A DNA stretch of 64,000 nucleotides from Antedon bifida (lineage: Eukaryota; Echinodermata; Crinoidea; Comatulida; Antedonidae): the NCBI GenBank assembly GCA_963402885.1, contig OY727097.1, forward strand, positions 4,960,001 to 5,024,000, written 5' to 3'. Shown piece by piece: positions 47,085 to 59,198 of the stretch (the stretch's first letter is position 1; every line of letters begins with the position of its first letter). Made by a program: the position numbers and the translations under genes. The notes below the pieces were generated by a model that did no database searches, was not told the DNA's origin, and saw only the letters and a program-made list of their open reading frames with translations.

Positions 47085-48621
47085 GATGGTTACATTTGTT
47101 CCCTCAACCCCACCCTCACACAAGATCCCACCGTTGTGTACACCGACTATTGAGCTAGGCTATTAATATGATTACAATATTCTTCGCTTTTTAGAATAAT
47201 ATAATGTTAAGTTCGGTTATCTTAGTTTTGTGTGCAGTATTTTATATAATTTTCAATGTTCTTTTACAATGCAAATTTAAACAAAATTTCTGTAAATATA
47301 CTTTTGAAGGAATAACCAAGAATATAAATTAATTTTCTGTATATAATTTTTATCCATATCTACACAGTACTGTAAACATGTAGTATAAATTAATCTCTGT
47401 TTACACTAGGGTCTATAGACATGTACTGTAAAAACAAGTACAATGTAAGGCTATGTTTACACTATCGATGTCTATAAAAGCAATTTTTTACTACGGAAAT
47501 CAACCGGAAATTGGAAATTGTTGTAAGCCGATTTTGTATACAGTAAAACAAATTTAAACAAATTTGTACATAATATAATTACATTTTATTAAACACAAAT
47601 TGACAATGATAAATAAAATTACATTGTTTTTAAGAATATCTATTCGTCTTTCTTTTAAAGTTAATAGTTTTTTGAAAATCCAAAAATAAAACACTTTAAA
47701 ATGTTTGACATTACATTTAAAAATCTTTACACAAATTTAAATACACGAAAAACAAAATAAATTGTTTATCAAATATAATAATGATGTAAATGTTATATAA
47801 TACAATGGAAGTAAATATAATTTAGGATTGTGATCATTTATTCTGGAAGAAAGAGATTCAATTTACCAAAAACATGCATTAAAAGAAGAGAATAAATGGT
47901 AAGGTAAACAATATTTTACAACAACCATAAACTGAAGCTCATAAACAATACATAGCCAATGTATCATAACCTATCTTGTATCTTGTATCATAGAAAAGCT
48001 GTCTTAAATTAAAAAAGGACATTTTTTTGGACGAAATTGGTTATTTTGTGAATAGCTTTAGATTCAAGATCAAAATCTACAATCATATAAATACAATATT
48101 TTCCAGTAACCAATGACAGACTGACCATTACCAGCATGATGTGAGTGGCTATGTCCTAAATATATTAACGTCAGATTGGACTGACTTGTATTACATAAAT
48201 ACATCCGGGCATCTCGTTACTATGAGTGGAATTTCCTTAGAATTTTGCATTTCAGGTCATTGAACATAACATAAAAATTGACCTTGTTTGACCTGGCCAT
48301 GGTGGAGTTTGGTAGACAAGTATTTTACTATCTTGAACGCTTCTCCGATATTATGCCTCATACACAAATATACACACTTCAGCTGATAGCATGTCCACGA
48401 CTATCGCGCTAGCATAATATTTACATACATCCTTCTTAGGACAACAGCTGCTGCATCTCTCCGCCATATCTCACTGGTGTTTCCCGCACTGACTAGATTA
48501 ATTCAGTCTCAAACATGTATCTTTTGGTACGCTAAAATGGCGTGTACCGCAACTGCACTGCTCAGTATATGCGCCTTCAAATGTTGACATATATATAAAA
48601 ATAATACATACATTGATGATT
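47085..48621. other. 3' UTRs of two convergent genes
   Basis: PLP/M6-2 ends at 47084 and RANGAP1 (minus strand) at 48622, so the genes converge. Plus-strand AATAAA at about 47611 and 47687 could end the first. TTTATT at about 47836 (AATAAA on the minus strand) could end the second. No other gene is seen. Confidence 0.5.
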
Positions 48622-51600
48622 TCAAGTATACAGAGCAGCTAGTAGTTGACCACGGGCTTCCACACACTTATTCAAAGCTGGATGAGGTCTGAAATAACAA
48701 AAAATGTTTTAACACGTGGGATCGTGTCGTTTTATGTACTAAGTTTGAACAATTAAATAAAAGAAGGAGAAAAAGTAAAAAAACTCTTGTGTAGACATAC
48801 GGTACTAATACTATAGTGTACAGTTCTCCCAAACTTTGTGCCCAATAGGCTTTCAAACTGTGATGGATTTAAATGTTTTTTTTACATTTTTTTATGTCAC
48901 ACTCGCCAATTACAGAATGGATAAACTATTTAATAATTTATCGTGCTTATAAATTAAGTCTCATTTTAGGCTTAGGGAGTGGAGTTGAAGGAGTCATGAG
49001 TTACAACTCTGGCACTAGGTCAGGATTGAACCCAGGACCATGGGATTGAAGGCAAGCACATTAACCACCAAGTTACAGCTACCTACCATCTATGGTGTAC
49101 AATCATCACCATATTAATTAACATAACAGCCAATTTATTATGGACTAATGACTATTTCATGAGACCCCTCAGGATGTAAACCCCCTTTTGGTGATTTAGA
49201 GGACTATTCCCGGTACCATACAAAATGATTGCGTTTTTTGTTTCATTTTTATCATGTTCATGTATGGTATAGTATCGAAAAAAAATCAAATCATAAAATA
49301 ATAACATACATAAATTGTTAACTGTTAATACAGTATCTAAAGATATGATATTATTATAACTTACTTTGCAATAAAAACTGTTAAAATATTCTTCAATTTA
49401 ACTGGGAAATATTCTTGTTTGCAGACGTACGCCAGTGTTACAAGAATTCCTGATAAATCAGCAATCGGTTTAATTTTATCTTCACTCTGAAAAAAAAAAA
49501 AAAAAAAAATATTTTTACATATTATTTGTGTTTATTTTTATATTATAATGTAATAATATTATGATAACTACTATTTGGCAGACTTTGGGTTTATATAATA
49601 GTAATATATAATAGTTTCTCATAAAACCTACTAGACAATTTTCTTTGTGTCATCTTTGTTTACATTTGTACAAGTTTCAAAAACTAAAACATAAGTTTTT
49701 GTAAATACCTTAATCAGACCCATGTGTACAAGTATTGTGTTTAACACTACATCCGTTTTCGTATCTTTATCTTTCAAAAACTGGCTTAAGATTGCATCTA
49801 CAGAAAAAAAACCACAAATAACATTCAGAAAAACATCGTGCAAAATTAACAAAGTATTTTGGTATAATAAGTAATATGATAATCATAGATACAGGCTTCA
49901 TTGTTGAAGTGATACTGACATCAGGACAGAAATAAATGGAGAGTTTCATAATTAAAGTCTGTTAAGCTCTGTCTACACTATCTAACTTTATGGAACAAAA
50001 AAATGTGATGTGCCCATATATGGACATGATGATGTCATATCACTACCATATTTGGGCACATCACAATTTTGTCAAACTAGTTTGAAAGTGTAAACAGAGC
50101 TTTAGTAACTTTATAAATATTTATTATTTTCCATTTACTAATTTCAATATACATAGTTAGAACACACAAATATATAAAATATATGAAAATGTTTTAAATA
50201 GACAAACCTGTACATTCATGAATGGCCTCTACGACCTTTGGCATTTTGCTATCCATCACTATGGCAACATTCATAAACACCTTGATTACACTTTCTACTT
50301 CCGATTGTTTATCCTGTAAGGACAGAAATGAATGGAGAGTTTCATAATTAAAGTCTGTTAAGCTCTGTCTACACTATCAAACTTTATATGACAAAAAATG
50401 TGATGTGCCCATATATGGACATAATGATGTCATATCACTACCATATTTGAGCATATCACTACCATTTTTGGGCACATCACACTTTGTTAAACTAGTTTGA
50501 TAGTGTAGACAGAGCTTTAGAAGACGCTGGATGATCACTACTGAAGATGAGCACTGATAAAGAACATATTTACTCTTCTTACCTTTAAATGGTTTGAGAA
50601 TTTGTCGGCTCTGTCGTTTCCAATTCCCAGCAACTTATCTGCAGTAGGAAAAGTAAGGAACTCTTCAACTGTATAGCTAACCTACCAAAACAAAACAAAA
50701 AAGCATTGTTTACACTTTAAAGTTACCTATTTGAATGAGGCTGATGATTTTGTGAACATCTGAACAATGTGATGTGCCCAAATATGGTAACGATATGCTT
50801 ATATGTGGTAGTGATATGAGATCATCATGTCCATATATGGGCACATCACATTTTTCGTCACTGATGATTCTGGGATTTGAACAATGCACACAACATATAG
50901 CTGCTGGTGGCTTCAATGATATTAATAACAAAGTCAAAACTACTTAAACAATTTAAGGCTCTGTCTACACCATCAAACTAGAGTGATATGCCCAAATATG
51001 GTAGTGATATGACATCATCATGTCTATATATGGGCATATCACATAAAGTTTGACAGTGTAGACAGGGCTTAAAACTATTAAAACATTCAAAAAAACTAAA
51101 AAGTAGTATAATATTGGGTGGTAGTACAATATCAGCCAGTGTGTGTATGTAGTTTCCTGTTTATATCTATATTATATATTTTCTTAATAAATCATTTATA
51201 AATGTGGATGGTGGTCACAATAAGTCTAGAAGTAGACTTTAAGCAGAGGCCACCATTAACAAAATAGATAAAAAAACATTACAATGAGATTATTGTACAA
51301 TAATTAATAAATAAATAAAAATAAAGGTAGAATGGGTCATGACATTATGATATATTATGACACCCGTGGCTACACATGTCATAATTCAGCTAAGAATGGA
51401 AAAAAGGGGATACAAAAATGAAAAGAACAGCATAAAAAGAAAATATAAGTACATAAACAATGACAGAAATCAGACTTCAGGTACTAGACTAATATGTCAA
51501 TCAATCAATCAAACTACTAAACCATGGTAGCTGGAATCTAGTGAACTAATGCCTTACATCTGAACTGATACATAGGACTCAAGGAAACAAGAGATCAGGT

Positions 51601-54600
51601 ATTAAACCTATCATATGAATTAAATTATTTTAAACCCGTCTGTCAACGATAATCCCATCGATATACAGCCACAGTCAATCTGTCAATCAAAATACTATCT
51701 GTCAATCACTCTGTGTTGTTTGACAGAATAACATATTTATGCAATTCTAATAAATATCTACCTTGAGATAGGGAGAAGTGTTTAGGAAGAAAAGAAGAAT
51801 GACACATACTGCAAGGAGAAATTTGTTGACGTTAGGAAGAAAAAATGAACAAAAGATATTGTCATCCTTTAAGATATACTGTATTGTTTTGCTGAATATG
51901 TCATTGTAATGTAAGTGCCACATAATAGTTATTAACTTTGACCAAAAATTTGCCTGAAGAAAAAAATAGTTTAATTGACTTGAAGTCAATAAGGTTTTTT
52001 GTTTAATTTCACTGTTTATTTTGTCTTTTATAATTGAAAACATTTTTTTTTTTCTAAGGAAGTGATTAACTTTATTGAAACTGCGAAATGGCCTATTCAA
52101 AGTATTTTTTTTTGTTAATCTTTGTTTTTCATATTTTTGGGGGACAATACATCTATATAACTGGAGATTTATATATTTTCTTGTTATGTTAATTCAAAAA
52201 AGAATGTCATATGCCTATAAATGGCAAAGACAGGCAACATTTAGTTACTGCAGTTTTAGTATAATTTTGACATGGTTGCTTAAGAGAAGAGTGAATTTAA
52301 AGTATAGTTTGTTATCCACAAAATTACCTTTCAAATAAAAAATACAATAATGAAAATATAATATCAAGTTAAAAGTACAATTCTATATTTATTGAGTTGA
52401 ACATAATATATACATCTTTAAAACTCCTGGGACGAAACTAGTACAAAAAAAATAACCCTTTACATTTTCAGTTTTTAACTAAATGAGACAATTCATACAC
52501 ACATTAAAGATGGAAATGTAATTTTCAAATGATTCAACATTTTTAGAAGTACAGTATATTAAAATTCAGAAAATATAATATTTACTATTGTATGTATATT
52601 ATTATAAAACATATGGTTATATAATATAAATATTTATATGCATTAACAATTTTGGCTTTTAATTTTGGAATATTATTTGTTACTTTTACTGAGATGAATT
52701 AATGGAAATATCAGTATGTTGTTGTTAGTATATAGTATAAGTTACACATTTTTTTAGTATTCAAAATAAACTACTTATGCTATAAATAACTATCAAAGAG
52801 GTAGATTATGTGTCTGTTCCTGTTTAACACGGAGGAAATAAAATCCAGATTTTGCTATTCAATTGGAGAAATTTACAGTAGTAGTACAAAAATAAGCAAA
52901 ACCACTCTGAATGAAAATATATATAATAGGACTTAGAAATATAAGTGATCATAACATTATTACTTCATAATCTATAAGCCATGACTTTATGATATAAATT
53001 ACTCAAATTATAGTCAGTGCTTGTAGATATTCACAATTTACTAAAACAATTTCCGCTGCTCGTAAACTTAGAAGGAACCATTTTTAAGTCGCTCTCGTGC
53101 TGAGACAATAACATGTGTAATGGTGTGAAGGACGTTTTTCTCTATGTAACCTTTCACACAATGGTCAAACCCGATAATAAATGTGGTCAACTTCCCTTCT
53201 TAAAACAGCGTGAAATAGTTGTCTTTAAAGCTACACTATCAAACTAGTTTGACAAAAAATGTGATATGCCCAAATATGGTAGTGATATTACATCATCATT
53301 TCTTTATCACATAAAGTTTGATAGTGTAGACAAGGCTTTAGAAGTTGAGCAGTACTAGTATTAAGATCAGAGATGTGATCATTAAAAGTCATTTCAAAAT
53401 TCACACTTCAGTTTGGTCATAATTTGAGATTAGCCATAGTATCAGTCAAATCATCATTCTGAAACAAACCAAACAAAAAAATTGTTCAAAAAATGTCTAA
53501 ATTTTGTAATTTTTTAGATTTTGGTAGAAACTTTTATTTTGAAATGACTTTTTTGGTGAATCAGACCTTTCCGGAAGACATATTAAGCTCTGTCTACACC
53601 ATCAAACTAGTTTGACAAAATGCCCAAATATGGTAGTGATATGCCCAAATATGGTAGTGATATGACATCATCATATCCATATATGTGCACATCACATTTT
53701 TTTTCACATAAAGTTTGATAGTGTAGACAGAGCTTTAGGCCAGACCAAATAGAGTCGACTGTACTATTAGAAAACCATGGCAAAAAAATACAGAATGTCC
53801 TCACCTCAACAAAACCATGGCTAGGATCGAGGCCAGCCATGTATTAAATTAAATTTAGCATACATACCTGTGTATTTTCTTTCTTGGGTATAATTGCTGT
53901 TCCTTTAACTTCTAAAGCTGGGTCTTTTATCGTGGTACCTTCTTCATCCTCCTCATCCTCATCTACATCTTCATATTCATCATCGTCATCGTCTTCTTCA
54001 TCATCACCCTCGTCATCACTGATAAATATTATTATTAATATAAATTATTATACATTTTGGAAACACACCGAGTTTATATCAGCTGCTGACTTTACGGATT
54101 TTTTCGAGAGCTTTTCCAACTTTCATAAGTCCTTGATTGACACCAAAGTGATGTCGTGAATAATGTTGCCAAACATCCGACAGCATAATAAAATTAAAAT
54201 AAACTTGAGTTTTAAGCTCTTGAAAAAACCGTAAAAAAACTACTTAAAAAATATAAATTATAGAATAACAACATAAGAACTATTCTTCCAAATATGGGCA
54301 TTTTGTATTTTCAAAAGATTTCACGTACCTGAGAGTACCCAAAATATCAAGCTGGTCAGCAGCCTCCAACGTGCCTCTTACCTCTTCTATACCATTCTCA
54401 CCTAAACAGTTACCTACAGAAATAAAAGCCATTTTTAATAATAAATCAGGCTTATATAGCGTATTACGCAAAAGCAAACGGTAAGATTAAAAATTAAACT
54501 CCAAAAATCAATCATTTTAAACTCACCATTAAGGTCTAATTTTTCCATAGCTTTTCCATATAAACTTTCAACAATTTTAACAGCTGCTGAACTATTAATT

Positions 54601-57600
54601 TCACCAAAGGCTAAATATAATTCCTGAAAATAAGATAAAAACAAATGCATGTTAACCACCAAGCTACAGCTCCACTGCAACCACCAAGCTACAGCTCCAC
54701 TACTATGGAGTAACTCCGTCCAATTTGATCTCACCTGAATAGCAGCGCTTTATGCCACTCTTGTTTTACGTACCTTAAGAGCAGGAACCTCATTCTTTAA
54801 GGTGTCTGCCAAAGCTTCTGCTCCTTCAGACTTCACTAAACAGTCACCAAAGTTGATTACTTCCAATTTATCAAGATGTTTAATTGACTAAAACAAAAGA
54901 AAGGAATTCCATCAAATCGCAACAAGAGAGTTTGTACGTTTGTTATAAACATTTTTGCTATTGCAATCATCTATACATATGGGGTATGAAAATAACCGTA
55001 ATTGTACTGGGAAGATTTTCAGATATATTTCAATCAGGCGGGTAATCAATAAAACTAACATTTTACTAGGTTTAACTATAAAAATATCTTGCTCAAAAAA
55101 AATTTGACTACCAAAAATAGCATTAACTAACCTTTGCCATGGATATAGCTCCTTTGGCTGTAAATGTGTTGTCATTTAAATTAATAACCTGTGGGGAAAA
55201 CAAATCACATACTGTAGATTTGGGGACTTTGTTGGTACAAACAAAACAACTTGTGATCATACATTCATATCTCATCCTGTGTAGGACATTAAGGAGCTTT
55301 CAAAAAAGCGACGTGGGTTAGGAAAATCAGAGACAGCTCCTCCAGGCAATGCCAAATCACATTGCCTGTTCAACGGTCTGCGGAGGTTTTCTTGTATCCA
55401 CATGCGCACTGTAAATTGCACATTCGGTTGCACACTGTTGCGTCTTCTGTTTCGAAAGTTCCCTATTACTGTGAGGTGGTTTCCCCGAATGATTGTAAAA
55501 TCAGAACGGTACTGGGTATGACCAACTAGCGTTCTTGTCACCAACTAGCCATCCATTCATAGAAGTACTGATGTAGCAGCCTATCTGTACCGCGACTATA
55601 GAATGTGACCCGTGACTTTACTTTTAATGAAAAAGCTCCTTTTAGCACTATATTAGTATGAAAGGGGTAGAAACTAAAAATACTATAGAATCTTTACAAT
55701 ATGGAGGTCAAGCTTTGTAAGTTACCTTGAGGTTTTTGTTGTAAGCTAAAGATTCTGCCAACGCTGTGATCCCTTCATGATTAATTCCATTCTGAAACAT
55801 CGCAATCTCCTCTAACGATTTTAAAGTCTACAAAAAAGATCAGATGTAAGTTACTTATTCCGAGTGAGTGGTCGATTAAGGTTCAGACAGTGGAACCGTA
55901 ATTACATAGCCATAGCATCGGCAAGAGTTTGAGGCTCACTCGCTCTATGGTTCTGGTGGTAGAATGAGTCTTCTCGGATAATGTCTATAAACCATAGAAG
56001 GTCCAGTGTACACACAGCCACTGTCACACACAGCCACTACTTACAAGTAGGCCTTCTAGTTGGCCTCTTAGTTCCGTAATAATCAATTTGTTGATCGTAA
56101 AACTTACAATGAAGATTCTGTACTTACAAACTCTAACAGAATGTTAGCCTACCTTAAATGCCTCTGCAAGAGCTATAGCGCATGGGTTCTCCAGTCTGTT
56201 ACGTCCACATATGAATACTTTAAGTTCTAATGGTTTCCCTGCTTGTGTGCTTAGCTTATGACATTCAATCAGTGCTTCCGCTAAAATCTAAACAATATAA
56301 AGAATAACATTACATTATGAACTAGAAAATAATATGAATACGTTAAACAGATCTCTAGGCACTAAAAAAATCTGACATTTTATTTATTTCTAATCCAACA
56401 GCAAATCATTGCCACAAACAGGCTGGTTAATTTTAATCCATTGCACACTTTTAAGCTACATTCAGACCTAGCCAAGATTCATGATTTTTTTTATCTAGCC
56501 CCCGGGATTGGAATCCCAGTTCTGGGTGAACATATCTTTATAGTCTTTCATACTGTGTTTATAGTATGATTACGATACACAGAATTTTATAATAAAGTTT
56601 GCTTTTCATTGCACAAATATAGCATAGCAGAAAAATAGATCACAATTTATGACCTCTCTTCAAAAAGTTCTACATTAATGTACATACCTTTCCTCCAATG
56701 CCCAGACCATTGTTGTTGAGCCTAAGTTCTTGTAATGAGTAACATGCAGTACTTGTAAGCAGCTCTTTGAAGGCTTTTACACCATCAGGTCCAAAAGCAT
56801 TGTCACTTAAATCAAGCTCAACTAATCTGGCACTGGATTTTATAATTGCACCACCTAGGCTCCTCTAAATTAGAAAAAAGATGATTTAACATTATACCAC
56901 CTAGGCTCCTCTAAAATATACTGTATTAAAAAACCCAACAGAATATCTTACCAAGGCAGGAGGAATTTCTGACCGTAATCTTCCAGTAAACATGTCACTC
57001 CACCTGGCTCTCTGAAGGAAATATTCAAAAGAATTAATATAGCATTGCATAAAGCTGTTTACACTTTAAACTTTATGTGACAAAAAAATGTGAAGTACTC
57101 ATGGACATGATGATTTCATACCACTATCATATTTTGTTATATCACTACCGTATTTGGGCACATCACACTTTTTTGTCAAACTAGTTTGATGATGATAGTG
57201 TGCACAGAACTTAACAATTCAAAGATTGACTTATAAATAATCAAATTAGTAAAAATTGATTATTTTATTTAGTAGTTTATTTACAGTGGCCTATGACATA
57301 TCTTCAAAAAATTGGGGGATGGGGAATGAAAAGTGTATATTAATAGATTAATATTATGCAACAGATATATGAATAGCTTGACCTGGGTCACACCCCCTGG
57401 GGATGTACTCAAGAATCCTACCTGAAACTCAGGTCTTTTCTCTAATGCTTTAGCAATGGCTTCTGCAGCTGCAACTCCAAGTGTGTTTCCTTCTAATCTC
57501 AATGACTGTACATCCTTTGCCTCTTCTATAGCCTTCACAATTGGTAAAGCTGCAAATATGAAAACATTGTTAAATTATTAAACTGTACTGCAATTCAACA

Positions 57601-58382
57601 CATTCTGTACAATTTTTTTGTTGGATATGCCATTTTAATGTTACACAAAAAAATGTAACTGTAAGCAATTTAAAGGAAAAAAAAAGTTGAATTGACTGGA
57701 AATCAATGGGTTTATGGTTGAATTTTAATAACAGTTTATTTTGTCTTTTTAAAATAAAAGTGAAAACATTTATTTTTTCTAAGGTCAAGAAAGTGATAAT
57801 AACTTTATTAAAACTGTGAAATGGCCTATTTAAAATCTTTTTTCATTATTAATCTTTAATAATTTGTCTTGATTTTGGGGGACAATAGCCTTGAATAAAT
57901 CTTTAATAATAGGATACCTAGGCCTAGTAAGTACCTAGTAGGCCTAGGCCTATCTATATTTTATTATTATATTAATTTATTATTAATATTTTAGGCAATC
58001 TTACTAAAAATAAGTTTTTAAAAAATAAACAAAACATCATTGCATCAAGTTAAAGTAGCCGAATGGATGAGGGCACGACTTTAAGAATTTATGGGGAAAG
58101 CCATTCATGGTTTTCAACATCATATCCATGAAAGCCGTGTTTCTAAAAAGGCTAGGCCCACCATATAGGTCCATATTCAAGAAAAATGGGAAATGCCGCT
58201 TTCTGCACACAGGACACCCTCGCTCTGTCGCCCGCTGGAAATTCGAAGCCCTGTTCTAAACTCTCACCATCTTTGGCCTCGTTTAACTTCAAACTTTGTC
58301 CTTTGAACGATACTTCATTAATCTTATCAACTTTAGTTTGTGCTAGTAATTTTGTTACACTGGATATATCGGAAGTAGACAT
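48622..58382 (-). CDS. RANGAP1: Ran GTPase-activating protein 1 (RanGAP1)
   Basis: Sixteen coding exons, GT-AG, complete 563-aa frame: 58382-58268, 57549-57422, 57011-56952, 56864-56688, 56287-56153, 55827-55726, 55188-55132, 54887-54774, 54623-54527, 54401-54329, 54018-53868, 50681-50583, 50313-50208, 49797-49709, 49486-49365, 48688-48622. RanGAP1 stimulates GTP hydrolysis by Ran at the cytoplasmic face of nuclear pores and so sets the direction of nuclear transport. Seen here: N-terminal [10 protein letters not shown]; leucine-rich repeats over residues about 20-350 ([53 protein letters not shown] segments, [18 protein letters not shown]); an Asp/Glu-rich stretch at 353-379; and the C-terminal domain from about 404. 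The SUMO acceptor motif of vertebrate RanGAP1 (LKSE) appears as IKSE with Lys501, spanning the exon 14/15 junction. Human protein is 587 aa. Intron 11 (3.2 kb) is the longest. Confidence 0.95.
48893..49088 (-). mobile_element. tRNA-derived SINE in RANGAP1 intron 15
   Basis: The reverse strand reads GTAACTTGGTGGTTAATGTG (A-box-like) and, about 40 bases on, GGTTCAATCC (B box), the layout of a tRNA-like SINE head. The body (including ATGGATAAACTATTTAATAA on the plus strand) matches the copy at 63567-63700. Confidence 0.75.
49964..50102. mobile_element. MITE family M1 copy, RANGAP1 intron 13
   Basis: AAGCTCTGTCTACACTATCT at the left, AAGTGTAAACAGAGCTT at the right, TTA at both outer edges. About 45 bp of left flank are shared with the copy at 50360. 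Confidence 0.9.
50360..50517. mobile_element. MITE family M1 copy, RANGAP1 intron 12
   Basis: Complete inverted ends flanked by TTA on both sides. The plus-strand left flank (GACAGAAATGAATGGAGAGT onwards) nearly equals that of the copy at 49964, so one of the two arose by a local duplication. Confidence 0.9.
50765..50860. mobile_element. MITE family M1, partial copy
   Basis: Internal part only (AATGTGATGTGCCCAAATAT ... TATATGGGCACATCACATTT). Terminal repeats are absent. RANGAP1 intron 11. Confidence 0.75.
50955..51070. mobile_element. MITE family M1, short copy
   Basis: AAGGCTCTGTCTACACCATC at the left and GTGTAGACAGGGCTT at the right; 116 bp, like the short copy at 44384. RANGAP1 intron 11. 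Confidence 0.88.
51889..52160 (+). repeat. dispersed repeat family R3, copy 2
   Basis: The same block order as at 22897, ending in GGGGGACAATACATC. Inside RANGAP1 intron 11, antisense to the gene. Confidence 0.7.
53228..53338. mobile_element. MITE family M1, short copy
   Basis: AAGCTACACTATCAAACTAG at the left (six bases of the usual end deleted) and GATAGTGTAGACAAGGCTT at the right. RANGAP1 intron 11. Confidence 0.85.
53585..53735. mobile_element. MITE family M1 copy
   Basis: AAGCTCTGTCTACACCATCA at the left, its near-complement at the right, TTA at both outer edges, about 150 bp. RANGAP1 intron 11, about 130 bp downstream of exon 11. Confidence 0.9.
54648..54715 (-). repeat. SINE head fragment, internally duplicated
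   Basis: Plus strand shows GTTAACCACCAAGCTACAGC and a second CAACCACCAAGCTACAGCTC directly after. This is the A-box end of the SINE found at 48893 and 63567. The rest is missing. RANGAP1 intron 8. Confidence 0.6.
55860..56030. repeat. possible degraded SINE in RANGAP1 intron 5
   Basis: GAGTGGTCGATTAAGG and GTTTGAGGCTCACTCGCT are followed by GTGGTAGAATGAGTCTTC and AACCATAGAAGGTCCAGTGT. This looks like a tRNA-type head plus tail of a short retroposon. There is no second copy in the window to confirm it. Confidence 0.35.
57052..57212. mobile_element. MITE family M1, diverged copy
   Basis: AAGCTGTTTACACTTTAAAC at the left and GTGTGCACAGAACTT at the right. The centre has the GTGACAAAAAAATGTGA and TTTGGGCACATCACAC blocks. 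RANGAP1 intron 2. Confidence 0.8.
57608..57893 (+). repeat. dispersed repeat family R3, copy 3
   Basis: TTTTTTTGTTGGATATGCCA at the start and GATTTTGGGGGACAATAG at the end, with the same inner blocks as the copies at 22897 and 51889. RANGAP1 intron 1. Confidence 0.7.
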
Positions 58383-59198
58383 TTTGATACAGTTTCTTTT
58401 TTACAACTTAGGCCAGCTCTTTCTCGTCTTTTTCTTATCGAGAGGCAAAAAAACGGCGATGACACAAAATTGAATGAATTCGATCGAGTAGCGCGCCACA
58501 CATGGTGGCGGCTATGTTTTCAATCCCATCATGCAATTCAACAGAACAAGTTTTCTATTTTTTCCTCACCTTTTTGTTCTTTCCCCCTAACTTTTTTTAG
58601 TATAAGAAACAGAAATAAAGAGCATTTTCTGTAATATAATTAAATTATGCATGTACAGTAACGGACGTTTTTAAACCAAATTCATAGTGATACAATTAAT
58701 TTGATGTAGCCTAAATAAATGCGGTTTTTTTTTAATTGACTCTTAGTCTATAGGGCCGGATCTTTATCTTTTAATTTAATGCAGTATGCCTTGAAAAGTA
58801 TAAAAGTTTGTCATTTAATATCCTTATAAATAAAGTATGCAAAAATAGATTAGCCTGTTTCTATATCAATAAAGTATCTAATAAAAAAAGCAATATTCAA
58901 CAAATCATAAACCCCGATCGATAATATATAATAATATGAAAAAATAAAAAAAATATTGATAGGTGATTTACTACTATGTAGTATCGTAGGCTACTCGTAA
59001 TAGTGTTATCAATTACTTAAGTACTTTTCAAAGAAACAAAAATAGGCCTAAATAAAACAACATATTGTTTAATTGAGCTTTGGTCCTATGGTCCCTGGAT
59101 GATGGATGAGAATTTATTGATAATAACCTCCCCACAAATTATTGGTGGCGCACTCCAACATCACAATTTTATTTTGTTTTGTGTACCGGCTGGACAAA
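58383..59198. promoter_or_regulatory. shared 5' region of RANGAP1 and SPCS3
   Basis: The two start codons lie 816 bp apart on opposite strands, so both 5' UTRs and promoters must lie here. A GC-richer patch near 58485-58520 (GGTGGCGGCTATG) sits about 110 bp upstream of the RANGAP1 start and may be core promoter. No TATA box near either gene is convincing. Function is inferred from arrangement only. Confidence 0.5.

Noticed and set aside
51747..52338. Open frames of 117 (minus) and 87 (plus) codons
   Set aside because: They lie in intron 11 of RANGAP1 and overlap repeat family R3. No recognisable protein.
53884..54159. Plus-strand frame with a long Ser run
   Set aside because: It is the antisense of the Asp/Glu-rich exon 11 of RANGAP1.
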